This document shows, piece after piece, positions 17,228 to 26,526 of a stretch of 64,000 bases of DNA (the first letter of the stretch is position 1; every line of letters begins with the position of its first letter). The notes below the pieces were generated by a model. It was not told the DNA's origin. It worked only from the letters and a program-made list of their open reading frames with translations, and searched no databases. Position numbers and translations under genes: made by a program. Source of the DNA: Pandoraea sp. PE-S2T-3. Its GTDB lineage: Bacteria; Pseudomonadota; Gammaproteobacteria; Burkholderiales; Burkholderiaceae. The DNA lies in the NCBI RefSeq assembly GCF_002179965.1, contig NZ_NGUQ01000018.1, forward strand, positions 62,001 through 126,000, read 5' to 3'.

Positions 17228-17650
17228 ATGGCCATGGGGTCTTATAGCAGCGACGAAAGCATGGACGACGGCATGATGAGCGAAATCAACATGACGCCGC
17301 TGGTCGACGTTATGCTGGTGCTGCTGATCATCTTCATCGTGACGCTGCCGGTGCTCAACCACGCCGTCAAGCTCGACCTGCCGCAGGCAAGCAGCCAGCC
17401 GGAAGACACCAAGCCGGCCAAGATCGATCTGTCGATTCAGGCCGACGGCACGGTCTTCTGGGACAAGCAGCCGGTCGACGAGGCCACGCTGCACGCCCGC
17501 CTGCAACAAGCCGCCGACGCGCAGCCGCAACCCGAGCTGCACCTGTTCGCCGACAAGAACGTGCGTTACGAGAGCGTCGCCAAGGTGCTCGCCGACGCGC
17601 AATCGGCTGGCGTCACCAAACTGGGCTTCGTGACCGAACCGGCCAAGTAA
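17228..17650 (+). CDS. exbD: ExbD biopolymer transport protein
   Basis: The 140-residue protein has one membrane segment and a periplasmic domain. It begins with MSEINMTPLVDVMLVLLI, which contains the conserved Asp of the proton path. It works with ExbB to energise TonB. The start at 17228 leaves a short N-terminal stretch (MAMGSYSSDESMDDG) before the membrane segment and follows an AGAAGGAG ribosome site. Confidence 0.95.
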   Translation: MAMGSYSSDESMDDGMMSEINMTPLVDVMLVLLIIFIVTLPVLNHAVKLDLPQASSQPEDTKPAKIDLSIQADGTVFWDKQPVDEATLHARLQQAADAQPQPELHLFADKNVRYESVAKVLADAQSAGVTKLGFVTEPAK

Positions 17651-17693
17651 GCGTCCGGGCAATTCACAAGTTGCAGAAGTCGTACAGAAGTCG

Positions 17694-17727
17694 AAAAGCG
17701 CGGTTTTCATCACCGCGCTTTTTTTCG
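17694..17727 (+). terminator. Rho-independent terminator after tonB-exbBD
   Basis: AAAAGCGCGGT and ACCGCGCTTTT form an 11-bp stem followed by a T run. It closes the tonB-exbB-exbD operon. Confidence 0.9.
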
Positions 17728-17882
17728 TCTTGTGCCACGACTTCCGCCCGATTGTTCCAATCGGGTAACAATCCTTCCCCGCTTGAGGGCTACTCCCCGC
17801 CCCACTCGCCCCGATATAGTCTGCACATGACAACGGACTGATTACGCCACGGCGTGTCAGCCCTCCACAGGAGAGTCCCCTC

Positions 17883-18791
17883 ATGAGCACGACCTACACC
17901 CGCCCGGTTGCCCGCGTCTTCACGGCTGCGCAAACGCAGGAAGGTGCCGGCTTTTACGTCAACCGCCCGTTCCCCACGCGCATGCTGATGGACTTCGATC
18001 CGTTTTTGCTGCTCGACGAGATGGGCCCGATGCAGGTCGCCCCCGGCGATGCCAAGGGCGCGCCTGACCATCCGCACCGCGGCTTCGAGACGGTGACGTA
18101 TTTGCTCGCCGGCGAAATGGAACACCGCGACTCGCAAGGTCACGCAGGCAAACTCACGCCCGGTGACGTGCAGTGGATGACGGCCGGGGCCGGTGTCATT
18201 CACTCCGAGATGCCGTCGAAGGCGTTTCAGGAACGTGGCGGTGAAATGCACGGCTTTCAGCTCTGGGTGAACCTGCCGCGCGTGGACAAGTTGATGACGC
18301 CGCGCTATCAGGAACTGCCGGCCGCCGGTATTCCGAGCGCCACCAGCGCGGACGGCAAGGTGTCGGTGCGCGTGATTGCCGGTGAAGCCCTCGGTACGAA
18401 GGCCGCGATCGAGACCCGCACGCCGATTCTGTATCAGCACTTCACGCTGCAACCGCAGGCGCTGCTCGAACAGGCAGTACCGGCCGACTTCAACGTGTTT
18501 GCGTATGTGGTCGACGGGGAAGGCGAGTTCGGTACGGAAGCATCGGCGGCCAAGAAGCACCAGATGGTCGTGTTCGGCAGCAACGATGACGGCAAAGGCG
18601 AAGGCGTGACCGTACGCAACGTCAGCGACAAGCCGCTGTCGTTCCTGCTGATCGGTGGCAAGCCGCTGGGCGAACCGGTCGCACGCTACGGCCCGTTTGT
18701 GATGAATACGGAAGGCGAGATTCGTCAGGCGATTCTCGATTTTCAAGCGGGACGTATGGGCCACATTCCGGCCACGGGTTCCGCAGCCTGA
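17883..18791 (+). CDS. Pirin family protein
   Basis: The 302-residue cupin-type protein has the pirin metal-site region HPHRGFETVTYLLAGEMEH and, further on, MTAGAGVIHSE. These supply three His and one Glu as in Fe-binding pirins. Bacterial members include quercetinase-like dioxygenases, and the substrate here is unknown. The start at ATG 17883 follows an AGGAGAG site. The gene precedes an osmC-type gene on the same strand. Confidence 0.9.
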   Translation: MSTTYTRPVARVFTAAQTQEGAGFYVNRPFPTRMLMDFDPFLLLDEMGPMQVAPGDAKGAPDHPHRGFETVTYLLAGEMEHRDSQGHAGKLTPGDVQWMTAGAGVIHSEMPSKAFQERGGEMHGFQLWVNLPRVDKLMTPRYQELPAAGIPSATSADGKVSVRVIAGEALGTKAAIETRTPILYQHFTLQPQALLEQAVPADFNVFAYVVDGEGEFGTEASAAKKHQMVVFGSNDDGKGEGVTVRNVSDKPLSFLLIGGKPLGEPVARYGPFVMNTEGEIRQAILDFQAGRMGHIPATGSAA

Positions 18792-18835
18792 TCGAAGCCC
18801 ATCCGACGTATCGACGTAGCGGCAGTAAGACGAAC

Positions 18836-18875
18836 GGCGGGTATCAAGGTGCGAGGGTGCACCGAGATACCCGCC
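18836..18875. terminator. Hairpin between pirin and osmC genes
   Basis: GGCGGGTATC and GATACCCGCC form a 10-bp perfect stem, with a second small stem (GGTGC/GCACC) inside. No T run follows on either strand, so it may act in mRNA stability and not in termination. Confidence 0.5.
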
Positions 18876-18956
18876 GCCGCACTTGAGGGACCAATTTGGG
18901 TCACAATGACACGCAGAGTGCGTTGTGATCCATTGGAGCATCTAACAGGAGTTGTT

Positions 18957-19367
18957 ATGAGCGCAGAAGCGATTGTCACCGCCCATCTGGGTGCGGCCGG
19001 TTTTACTACGCGCCTGTCGGATGGCAAGCACGAATGGATCGGCGACGAACCCGCCTCGCTGGGTGGCGGCGATCTGGGCCCGATGCCCTCTGCGCTGCTG
19101 CTCTCGAGTCTGGGCGCCTGCACGTCGATCACGTTGCAGATGTATGCCCGCCGCAAAGAGTGGCCGCTCAAGGAAGTGAAGGTCACGCTGGCCATGAATC
19201 CGGATGGCAAACCCGCGGCAGGCACGACGCAAATCACACGCAAGATCGAGCTCGGTGGCGATCTGTCGGAAGAACAACGTCAGCGCCTCTTGGAAATCGC
19301 CAACGCGTGCCCAATTCACAAGGTGTTGTCGGGTACGATCGCGATCGACAGTTCACTCATCGAGTAA
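18957..19367 (+). CDS. OsmC family protein
   Basis: The 136-residue protein is of the OsmC/YhfA type, thiol peroxidases or related proteins. The block [21 protein letters not shown] holds the first Cys (GACTS), and [10 protein letters not shown] near the C-terminus holds the second, the usual redox pair. ATG 18957 follows a CAGGAG site; an upstream in-frame start at 18849 is poor. Confidence 0.9.
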   Translation: MSAEAIVTAHLGAAGFTTRLSDGKHEWIGDEPASLGGGDLGPMPSALLLSSLGACTSITLQMYARRKEWPLKEVKVTLAMNPDGKPAAGTTQITRKIELGGDLSEEQRQRLLEIANACPIHKVLSGTIAIDSSLIE

Positions 19368-19476
19368 CGCGGCGACGGATGGCCGTCATTGCTGTGGATA
19401 CGCGTCACAGCCCGCACCTGCTCCGCCGGCCCGCCAATGTGGCGCGCTGGCGGTTATCGATTCAAGGGGAAATTTC

Positions 19477-19947
19477 TTGCAGTACGAACACCTGATCGAG
19501 GTCAACGACCTCCTGAACCCGCTGGCCTTTTCGCTCTCGCGCGAACAACTCTGGAACGGGCTCGTGCTGCGCGCCGAGCAGCCGGCAAACTTCGTGCTGG
19601 GTCTGGACGAGTGCATCCTGCATGCGCGCACCGACGACACGCTGGAGCGCGAACTGCGCTTCGGCCAAGCCGTGGTGCGCGATCGCGTGATCTTCACGGC
19701 GCTGCAATCGGTGCGCTACGAGACCGCCGCCACCGAGCAGCACGCGGGCGGCACGCTCACGATGGCCATCGAAGAGCCGTCGCCCACGCACTACTTCGTA
19801 CGCTTCATCTACAGCACCACGCTGCCGGAAGACGCCGCCACGGCCGATACCCGCTACAGCGAGTTCGTGAAATCGGCCTATCGCGAGGCCGACATCGACA
19901 CCATCGCGCATATTCGCGCGCTCGCCGAGCAAGGCGCCCTCGACTGA
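19477..19947 (+). CDS. DUF1857/AtaL-like SRPBCC protein
   Basis: The 156-residue protein begins at TTG 19477 (LQYEHLIEVND), with AAGGGGA upstream; the in-frame ATG at 19204 lies inside osmC and gives low-quality sequence. It resembles AtaL-like/DUF1857 members of the START/SRPBCC fold, which bind hydrophobic ligands: alternating strands (YFVRFIYST) and a C-terminal helix (IAHIRALAEQG). The function is unknown. It lies 109 bases after the osmC-type gene and may share its transcript. Confidence 0.75.
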   Translation: MQYEHLIEVNDLLNPLAFSLSREQLWNGLVLRAEQPANFVLGLDECILHARTDDTLERELRFGQAVVRDRVIFTALQSVRYETAATEQHAGGTLTMAIEEPSPTHYFVRFIYSTTLPEDAATADTRYSEFVKSAYREADIDTIAHIRALAEQGALD

Positions 19948-20079
19948 GCGGCGCGCTGCCCTTCGGTTGACGTCAGCAGTGACGTCGTGCCGGACGTCTC
20001 GTCATCGCGTCCGGCACGACACTCCACGAATTCAATAAATCTATCGCCATTAACAACACAATAGACAAATTCAAATACA

Positions 20080-20098
20080 AATGGGAATGATTCTCATT
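20080..20098 (+). promoter_or_regulatory. Fur box upstream of hemP
   Basis: AATGGGAATGATTCTCATT is a 19-bp near-palindrome very close to the Fur consensus and starts 48 bases before the hemP start. It fits strong iron repression. Confidence 0.8.
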
Positions 20099-20127
20099 TA
20101 ATATTCTTCTCACAGTCAGACATACGG

Positions 20128-20379
20128 ATGAGCGAGATGAGCGCAAGCCACACCACAGCACGCCAGACCACGCCCGCTACGGCGCCGCGCCGCACCTTGT
20201 CGGTGTCGCGTACGCAAGTGGCTAGCCCGGTGGCAGCCAAGCCGGCAAGCACGACACCCGGCCGCGTCCTGACGAGCGACCATCTGCTGCAAGGCACGCA
20301 ATGCGTGAACATCCTGCACAACGGCCAGACTTACCAACTGCGCGCTACGCGCTACGGCAAGCTGATTCTGACGAAGTAA
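20128..20379 (+). CDS. hemP: Hemin uptake protein HemP
   Basis: The 83-residue protein ends in the HemP signature, LLQGTQCVNILHNGQTYQLR and then ATRYGKLILTK. The first 45 residues are Ser/Thr/Ala-rich and disordered, longer than in many HemP proteins. HemP supports haem uptake and in Burkholderia is linked to activation of haem receptor genes. It stands alone, with no hmu or receptor genes following, but has a strong Fur box. ATG 20137 is an alternative start. Confidence 0.88.
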   Translation: MSEMSASHTTARQTTPATAPRRTLSVSRTQVASPVAAKPASTTPGRVLTSDHLLQGTQCVNILHNGQTYQLRATRYGKLILTK

Positions 20380-20619
20380 CCGAGGTAAGTTGCAAGAAGC
20401 AGTAAGAAGGCGAAGTAAAGAATTTTGGCGGTGGCTTGACCACGACCTTGCCGCCGCCTTCACCGAGTTTTGTGGGGACCACCTCGCCTAAGAGGTGTTT
20501 GGCAGTAGCCAGCGAACGCAACGCGATCCCATGTAGTTACGGCAAGCCCCTCTCTACCTGCGTTGCGCGCCAGCCAAGCCACTTTTTTGTCCAGCCACAA
20601 GGGTTTCATTGATGTTCTC

Positions 20620-20706
20620 CTCGTGGCCCAACCTGCCAAGCCTCAGGTTGCGGCCATCCGGCCTGACAAGCCTTTAACCCGTTCGCGAGAGCGGGTTTTT
20701 CTTTTT
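20620..20706 (+). ncRNA. Candidate small RNA or 3' structured region
   Basis: The 395-bp gap after hemP has no gene. Its second half holds a hairpin at 20624-20656 (CAACCTG/CAGGTTG inside TGGCC/GGCCA), then a terminator at 20676-20706 (AACCCG/CGGGTT with a T-rich tail). Upstream, CGCAACGC and GCGTTGCG around 20516-20569 can pair, followed by a T run at about 20583. This could be a short stand-alone RNA or the structured 3' end of the hemP mRNA. I do not recognise a known family. Confidence 0.35.
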
Positions 20707-20774
20707 TGGGCTGCCGGATGTGTGGTGGCGCTCAACGCGTCGCGAGACTTTCATCCCGCGACGCAGGCGCTAAT

Positions 20775-21182
20775 TTACGCGCTAACGACAGCAGCAATAC
20801 CAGCGCGGGCGATTTGCGCGTCCTGCGCCGACTTCACGCCCGACACACCCACGGCACCGATCACATTGCCGTCGACAACGATGGCAACGCCGCCTTCGAG
20901 CATGGCCGTGTTCGGCGCGCTCAGGAAGGCGTAGCGGCCGCCATTGATCATCTCTTCGAACACGCCGCTGTCGCGACGGCTCACCGCCGAAGTCTGCGCC
21001 TTGCCCAACGACATCATCGCGGTGCTGGGGGCAGCGCCGTCCATGCGATGCAGCGACAACGCGTGGCCACCGTCATCGACGATCGTGATGCACACGTTCC
21101 AGCCGTTCGCGGTGGCTTCGGCCACGGCGGCAGCGTTGATCTTTTGTACGTCTTCAGCGGTCAGGACTGCTTTGGTCTTCAT
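20775..21182 (-). CDS. GlcG/HbpS family (DUF336) protein
   Basis: The 135-residue protein has the family pattern CITIVDDGGHALSLHRMDGA followed by KAQTSAVSRRDSG. It ends with IGAVGVSGVKSAQDAQIARAG. Members bind haem (HbpS) or are of unknown role (GlcG). Its place near hemP may hint at haem, but it lies on the opposite strand and has no Fur box that I can see. The length is typical. Confidence 0.88.
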   Translation of the reverse strand: MKTKAVLTAEDVQKINAAAVAEATANGWNVCITIVDDGGHALSLHRMDGAAPSTAMMSLGKAQTSAVSRRDSGVFEEMINGGRYAFLSAPNTAMLEGGVAIVVDGNVIGAVGVSGVKSAQDAQIARAGIAAVVSA

Positions 21183-21301
21183 ATGTCTCTCTCATTCGGG
21201 TGGGTGAGCAAAACAGAAAGCCGGCGCTCCGGTCGCGGCACGTGCGGCCGTTCACACGAACTATGCCGCCGCTTCGTGACATCAGGCACACCGAGGGCGG
21301 C

Positions 21302-22093
21302 TCAATGCCCCACGGCAATTGCCATCCACTCGCGCAGCGCGACGCGCGTGGCGCGCATGCCGTCGAGTGTCGGCCACCAGCCGGGAATCGCATCGGGATC
21401 CAGCGCGCGCTCGTTGCAGCACGGTGCGGGTACCACCGTGAGTCCGGCGCGGACAAACTGGTCGCGGGCGCGGCGCATATGCCAGGCGCTCGTCACCAGA
21501 TAGACGCGCGTGACGCCGGCATTGGCCAGCATGCGCGCACTGAACGTGGCGTTTTGCGCCGTGTTCAGCGATTGGGCCTCGGTCCAGCGGACCGGGACGC
21601 CGAATTCGTCGGAGAGCACTTGCGCCATCAGGCGGCCCTCCGCAATGGGATAGCCCGACGGCGCACCGCCGGACACGAGAACGGGAAGTTGGGCCCGGCG
21701 CGCGAGAAACGCGCCGTAGCGCACGCGGCCAAGGGTCATCTCACTCACATCGGCGCCATCGGGCCGGCCGAATTCCGGCCCGCCCAGACTGGTGCCGCCG
21801 CCGAGAATGACCACCGCCTGCGGCAGCTTGGCGGCAGCCTCCGGCGACTGGCGCGCGGCGTCGAGTGCCTTCACATCGATCGGCACCCCGACGTTGAGCG
21901 CGTGCGACACGCGGCTTGCGACCCACGGCATGGCCTGAAGCCAAAACGCCAGCACGGCCACGACGGACAGTGTCTTGCCCAGCCGCGGCCAGCGCCGCCA
22001 GCAGGCGAACGCCAGCAACGCCAGCACCAGAACATTGGCGGGCGGAAGGAACAGACTGACGAAGAGATTGCGGATAAGCCAATCGGTAGGCAT
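21302..22093 (-). CDS. YdcF/ElyC family (DUF218) membrane protein
   Basis: The 263-residue protein has two N-terminal hydrophobic segments and a DUF218 domain from about residue 90. That domain has the nucleotide-like loop AVVILGGGTSLGG, then VLVSGGAPSGYPIAEGRLM, and a later TSAWHMRRARDQF. ElyC and SanA relatives act in envelope integrity; the exact role here is unknown. The start at ATG 22093 gives a sensible membrane anchor. Confidence 0.88.
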   Translation of the reverse strand: MPTDWLIRNLFVSLFLPPANVLVLALLAFACWRRWPRLGKTLSVVAVLAFWLQAMPWVASRVSHALNVGVPIDVKALDAARQSPEAAAKLPQAVVILGGGTSLGGPEFGRPDGADVSEMTLGRVRYGAFLARRAQLPVLVSGGAPSGYPIAEGRLMAQVLSDEFGVPVRWTEAQSLNTAQNATFSARMLANAGVTRVYLVTSAWHMRRARDQFVRAGLTVVPAPCCNERALDPDAIPGWWPTLDGMRATRVALREWMAIAVGH

Positions 22094-22202
22094 CCGGCCA
22101 GTGTACTGGACTGCCTATCCGAGTGCACCCTTTCTCTATGACATTTCTCGTACGATAGGGCGCTTATGCCAGCAACTCATGTCAGCAACTTCTGTCAGCA
22201 AT

Positions 22203-22691
22203 TTATGCCAGCAAGCTGCGTAGCATCCAGGCGTTCTTCTCGTGCAACTGCATGCGCTGGGTGAGCAGGTCGGCGGTCGGCTCGTCCGATGCGGCGTCCA
22301 CGGTCGGGAAGATGCCGCGTGCGGTGCGCGTTACGGCTTCCTGCCCTTCGACCAGTTGGCGAATCATCTCTTCCGCGCTCGGCACGCCCTCGGCCTCGGG
22401 AATCGACGACAGCTTTGCGAATTCCTTGTAGGTGCCCGGTGCCGGATAGCCCAGTGCGCGAATCCGCTCGGCAATCTGATCGACCGCCAGCGCCAGTTCG
22501 TTGTACTGGCCTTCGAACATCAGATGCAGCGTGTTGAACATCGGACCAGTCACGTTCCAATGAAAGTTGTGCGTCTTCAGATACAGCGTGTACGTGTCGG
22601 CGAGCAGGTGATTCAATCCTTCGACGATGCGCTTGCGGTCCTTCTCGCTGATCCCGATATTCACGCTGGCGACGTTGTTTTTCTTAGCCAT
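22203..22691 (-). CDS. dps: Dps ferritin-like DNA-protection protein
   Basis: The 162-residue mini-ferritin forms dodecamers that oxidise and store iron and protect DNA from peroxide. The ferroxidase region [20 protein letters not shown] is intact, with FEGQYNELA carrying the next acidic ligands. The Lys-rich start MAKKNNVAS suits DNA binding. ATG 22691 is favoured over an in-frame start at 22769. The nearby catalase and oxyR genes suggest a peroxide-defence neighbourhood. Confidence 0.95.
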   Translation of the reverse strand: MAKKNNVASVNIGISEKDRKRIVEGLNHLLADTYTLYLKTHNFHWNVTGPMFNTLHLMFEGQYNELALAVDQIAERIRALGYPAPGTYKEFAKLSSIPEAEGVPSAEEMIRQLVEGQEAVTRTARGIFPTVDAASDEPTADLLTQRMQLHEKNAWMLRSLLA

Positions 22692-22868
22692 GATCACTCC
22701 GTTCGTTAAGTTCACTTTATTGGCCCTCGCGGGCACGCTCTCGCGAAATCGGCAGGCTTGCGGTGTCACGGCTTGCCGCCTGCCCTGTCACCAGAATCGA
22801 GTGACGATGCGAGGCACACTATTTGTCTGATGCGGCAACGCAATGAATGTTCCGGTTACACTGCGCCC

Positions 22869-23576
22869 ATGCCTGCCGACCTAGCCCGATTCCTGTCGAT
22901 GTCCAGCCTGTCCGGTTCTTCAAGTGCGTCCAGCGCCGCCAACGCGCAGGGCGACAGCGCTGATGCCGCCCTGCCCCGTCAACTTCTGGTGACGCCGGAA
23001 GTCACGTCACGCGCAGAGATCGCGTCGTTTGCGTCACGGCTCGCACAGGCGCTCGCGCGCGGCACCCGGCTTGTGCAACTCCGTAACCGTTCACTCGATG
23101 CCGACGGCTATCGCGCACTTGCGGAATCGGCGCTGGCACTCACGCATGCGGCAGGCGCGCAGTTGCTGCTCAATCCACGCGCCGACGTTGCCGATCTCTG
23201 GCTCGACGCCGCGAAGGGTCTTCACGCCGACACGGTGCCGCATGCCGACGGCTGGCATCTCACGAGTGCGCGGCTGTTGGCCTGCCGTGAGCGGCCGACC
23301 GGCTGGAAACTCGTGAGCGCCGCCTGTCATGACACTGAGCAACTCGTACACGCCGGTCGTCTTGGCGTCGACTTCGTGACGCTCTCACCGGTACTCGCTA
23401 CCGCCACGCATCCCGACGCCACGCCCCTCGGCTGGCCGGCGTTCGCCGCGCTCGCCGCACAGACAACGTTGCCGGTCTTCGCGCTCGGCGGCATGCGTGC
23501 CGACAGCCTGACGGCCGCGCGTCACGCGGGCGCCTACGGCATCGCTGCCATCCGAGCGTTCTGGCCAGCCAGCTAA
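22869..23576 (+). CDS. Thiamine phosphate synthase-like (ThiE/TenI) protein
   Basis: The 235-residue protein has a ThiE/TenI-type barrel from about residue 37: VQLRNRSLDADGYRAL, HADTVPHADGWHLTSARLL, VDFVTLSPVLATATHP and PVFALGGMRADSLTAARHAG. The phrase HLTSARLL and the ending GIAAIRAFW resemble the C-terminal half of Nudix-ThiE fusion proteins more than true ThiE. No Nudix part is present; the N-terminus is Ser/Ala-rich. Catalysis as a thiamine phosphate synthase is uncertain. It converges with the catalase gene with only three bases between the stop codons. Confidence 0.75.
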   Translation: MPADLARFLSMSSLSGSSSASSAANAQGDSADAALPRQLLVTPEVTSRAEIASFASRLAQALARGTRLVQLRNRSLDADGYRALAESALALTHAAGAQLLLNPRADVADLWLDAAKGLHADTVPHADGWHLTSARLLACRERPTGWKLVSAACHDTEQLVHAGRLGVDFVTLSPVLATATHPDATPLGWPAFAALAAQTTLPVFALGGMRADSLTAARHAGAYGIAAIRAFWPAS

Positions 23577-23579
23577 GCG

Positions 23580-25040
23580 TTACGACTTCGCCAGCGCCTC
23601 GCGCGCCGCCTTCACGCCCTGCGCGTAGGCCGGATCGATCTTGCCGAAATGCTCCAACTGGCGGTCCGCCACATCGTCGGGCACGCCCTGCATCGACGCG
23701 GCGACATTGCCGAACAGGCGCGCTTTCTGTGCATCGTCGAACAAGCGGAACAACGCGCGCGGCTGCGAGTAGTAATCGTCGTCGACGCGATGGTCGTAAC
23801 GATCGGCAACCGCTCCGACGGCTTCGGGCGGATCACGAAACTCGGGTTGATCGGCGAACGCGCCGTAGCGGTTCGGCTGATAGTTCGTCGTGCCGCCCAG
23901 ATTGCCGTCCACACGCATCGCACCATCGCGATGGAAGCTGTTGTGGAACGGGCATTTCGGTGCGTTCACCGGAATCGCGCTGTGGTTCACCCCAAGACGA
24001 TAACGCTGCGTATCGCCGTACGAGAACAGGCGCCCCTGCAACATGCGATCGGGCGAGAAGCTGATGCCCGGCACCACATTCGCCGGGTTGAACGCCGCCT
24101 GCTCCACTTCCGCGAAGTAGTTCTCCGGGTTGCGATTGAGTTCAAGCACGCCCACGTCGATCAACGGGTAGTCGCCATGCGGCCAGACCTTCGTCAGATC
24201 GAACGGATTGATGGCGTACGTTGCCGCGTCGGCCTCCGGCATCACCTGCACCTGCATGCGCCAGCGCGGGAAGTTGCCCGCTTCGATGGCATCGAACAGA
24301 TCGCGTTGCGCGCTCTCGCGGTCACCGGCGACAACTTCAGCGGCTTGTGCGTTGGTCAGGTTCTCGACACCCTGCATCGACTTGAAGTGGAACTTCACCC
24401 AGAACCGTTCGTTCGCCGCATTGATGAAGCTGAACGTGTGCGAGCCGAAGCCGTGCTGCTGGCGGTAGTTCGCAGGCAAGCCACGGTCGCTCATGAGAAT
24501 GGTGACCTGATGCAGCGATTCGGGGTGACGCGACCAGAAGTCCCATGCGGCCGTCGGGTTACGCAGGTTGGTCTTCGGGTCGCGCTTCTGCGTATGGATG
24601 AAGTCGGGGAACTTGAGCGGATCGCGCACGAAGAACACTGGCGTGTTGTTGCCCACGAGATCCCAGTTGCCTTCATCGGTATAGAACTTCAACGCGAAGC
24701 CGCGCACGTCGCGTTCGGCGTCGGCCGCGCCACGCTCGCCGGCCACCGTCGAGAAGCGCAGGAACACCGGGGTTTCTTTGCCAATGCCTTCGAACACGCG
24801 GGCACGGCTGAAACGGGTGATGTCGTGCGTGATGGTGAGCTTGCCGTAGGCGCCGGAACCCTTGGCGTGCACACGACGCTCGGGAATCACTTCGCGGTCG
24901 AAGTGGGCGAGTTTTTCGAGGAACCACACGTCTTGCAGCAGCGCCGGGCCGCGCGGGCCGGCAGTGATCGTGTTCTGGTTGTCGGGCACCGGTGCACCGG
25001 CGGCGGTCGTGAGTTTCTTGGGATTCGTGGAATCGGACAT
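23580..25040 (-). CDS. katA: Haem catalase (small-subunit, clade 3 type)
   Basis: The 486-residue catalase converts hydrogen peroxide to water and oxygen. The active-site His lies in [13 protein letters not shown], and the proximal haem Tyr in [14 protein letters not shown]. The length is that of small-subunit catalases. ATG 25040 (MSDSTNPKK) follows an AGGAGAG site. A 27-codon ORF lies just upstream, and oxyR on the same strand beyond that, which supports OxyR control. The symbol is by family. Confidence 0.95.
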   Translation of the reverse strand: MSDSTNPKKLTTAAGAPVPDNQNTITAGPRGPALLQDVWFLEKLAHFDREVIPERRVHAKGSGAYGKLTITHDITRFSRARVFEGIGKETPVFLRFSTVAGERGAADAERDVRGFALKFYTDEGNWDLVGNNTPVFFVRDPLKFPDFIHTQKRDPKTNLRNPTAAWDFWSRHPESLHQVTILMSDRGLPANYRQQHGFGSHTFSFINAANERFWVKFHFKSMQGVENLTNAQAAEVVAGDRESAQRDLFDAIEAGNFPRWRMQVQVMPEADAATYAINPFDLTKVWPHGDYPLIDVGVLELNRNPENYFAEVEQAAFNPANVVPGISFSPDRMLQGRLFSYGDTQRYRLGVNHSAIPVNAPKCPFHNSFHRDGAMRVDGNLGGTTNYQPNRYGAFADQPEFRDPPEAVGAVADRYDHRVDDDYYSQPRALFRLFDDAQKARLFGNVAASMQGVPDDVADRQLEHFGKIDPAYAQGVKAAREALAKS

Positions 25041-25101
25041 GCGACGCTCTCCTGTTTCTTGATCGGTCAGCCTGTCGGGCAGGCTGTGGGGGGGAATGGG
25101 C

Positions 25102-25185
25102 TTACGCCGCCATCTGCGCAAACTCGGCAAGCACGTGCTCCAGCGTGGCTTCGATGTCGTGCAGATAGGTTTTCAGTGCGGTCAT
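25102..25185 (-). CDS. Candidate 27-residue protein between oxyR and catalase
   Basis: A 27-codon ORF ([17 protein letters not shown] onward) starts at ATG 25185 with GGAGGCG upstream, a strong ribosome site. The sequence reads as one amphipathic, mostly acidic helix. It lies 61 bases before the catalase start, on the same strand. It could be a translated leader of the catalase mRNA or a small partner protein. No known family recognised. Confidence 0.45.
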   Translation of the reverse strand: MTALKTYLHDIEATLEHVLAEFAQMAA

Positions 25186-25289
25186 CGTGGTCGCCTCCAG
25201 TGGGTCGCAAAGGTTCGCAAACGCGTGTCGCTAGGTTAATAATTCTAATTAAAACAGTCGAATTAATCGTTTTTATCTATCGCATAGCC

Positions 25290-25325
25290 AAAAGCAATGC
25301 GCCGCGGCGGGAAGCAGCGGCGCAT
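25290..25325 (-). terminator. Terminator after oxyR
   Basis: On the minus strand ATGCGCCGC and GCGGCGCAT form a 9-bp stem, followed by a T-rich stretch (TTGCTTTT). It separates oxyR from the small ORF and catalase, which then need the AT-rich promoter region at about 25200-25285. Confidence 0.75.
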
Positions 25326-25391
25326 GACGTTCTTGGGGGAGAGACGGCCCGGTGGCGGGCCGCAGGCGTCTGGCTGGCCTTGGTTGGCCTC

Positions 25392-26336
25392 TTAGTTGGC
25401 CGTAGCCGGCAGATCGAGCGTGATCACACCGGGCAGATTGCATCGCGCGATGGCCTGCGCCACCGCCTCGATCGCGGGCAGGCGCGTGAAGCTCTTGCGC
25501 CATGCGAGCACGACGCGACGATCGGGCACCGGGGCCGAGAACGGCACGTAGCTCAGCAGGCTGTCGGACGCCTGCACTTCAGGCACCGACGTCTTCGGCA
25601 ACACGGTGATGCCGACGCCGCTCGCTACCATATGGCGAATCGTCTCGAGCGACGAGCCTTCAAAGGTCTTCTGAATGCCATCAGCGTTCTGCGAGAAACG
25701 CATGAGCTCCGGGCAGACACCAAGCACGTGATCGCGGAAGCAATGACCGCTGCCCAGCAGCAGCATCGTTTCCTGCTTCAGGTCCCCCGCGTCGATCTGA
25801 TCACGGTTGGCCCACGGATGGGCGCGCGGCAGCGCCACCACGAACGGCTCGTCGTACAGCGGGCGCACCATCAACCCGCTCTCGGGGAACGGCAGCGCCA
25901 TGATCGCCGCGTCGATTTCGCCCTGCTTGAGCAATTCGATCAGCTTGAGCGTGTAGTTCTCTTGCAGCATGAGCGGCATCTGCGGCGTGGTCTCGATCAT
26001 CTGCTTGACCAGCGCGGGCAGAAGATACGGCCCGATCGTGTAGATCACGCCCAGACGCAGCGGCCCGGCGAGCGGGTCGCGCCCCTGCTTGGCAATTTCT
26101 TTGATGGCAATGGTCTGTTCGAGCACGCGCTGCGCCTGCGCAACGATCTGCTCACCCAGCGGCGTGACGCTCACCTCAGCGGCGCCACGCTCGAAAATCT
26201 GCACATTCAGCTCGTCTTCGAGCTTCTTGATCGCCACCGACAGCGTCGGCTGGCTGACGAAACAGGCTTCCGCTGCGCGACCAAAATGGCGTTCTCGCGC
26301 CACCGCCACGATGTACTTGAGTTCCGTGAGGGTCAT
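25392..26336 (-). CDS. oxyR: OxyR-type LysR regulator
   Basis: The 314-residue LysR-family regulator of the peroxide response has an N-terminal HTH, MTLTELKYIVAVARERHFGR. The effector domain holds the two redox Cys in context, GSGHCFRDHVLGVCPEL, as in peroxide-sensing OxyR. It activates catalase and dps-type genes in this family. The upstream region has ATAG/CTAT-like elements in AT-rich DNA that could be an autoregulatory site, judged by eye. Confidence 0.93.
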   Translation of the reverse strand: MTLTELKYIVAVARERHFGRAAEACFVSQPTLSVAIKKLEDELNVQIFERGAAEVSVTPLGEQIVAQAQRVLEQTIAIKEIAKQGRDPLAGPLRLGVIYTIGPYLLPALVKQMIETTPQMPLMLQENYTLKLIELLKQGEIDAAIMALPFPESGLMVRPLYDEPFVVALPRAHPWANRDQIDAGDLKQETMLLLGSGHCFRDHVLGVCPELMRFSQNADGIQKTFEGSSLETIRHMVASGVGITVLPKTSVPEVQASDSLLSYVPFSAPVPDRRVVLAWRKSFTRLPAIEAVAQAIARCNLPGVITLDLPATAN

Positions 26337-26526
26337 GTCGTCCTAACCTGTAAATTAATCGGATTACCGCAATCGATAGATTTTGTTTTTTATAGCACAA
26401 TCGAGCGGTCATTGCCCGTTTTCAGGCGACGTCCGATCGTCGTCGCCGCATTGAGCGGACCCCGGATTCAGCCAATTGCAGCCCGTTTCGATAAGACCGG
26501 CTTCTCGCTGAAGCGCACGTCTCCGG

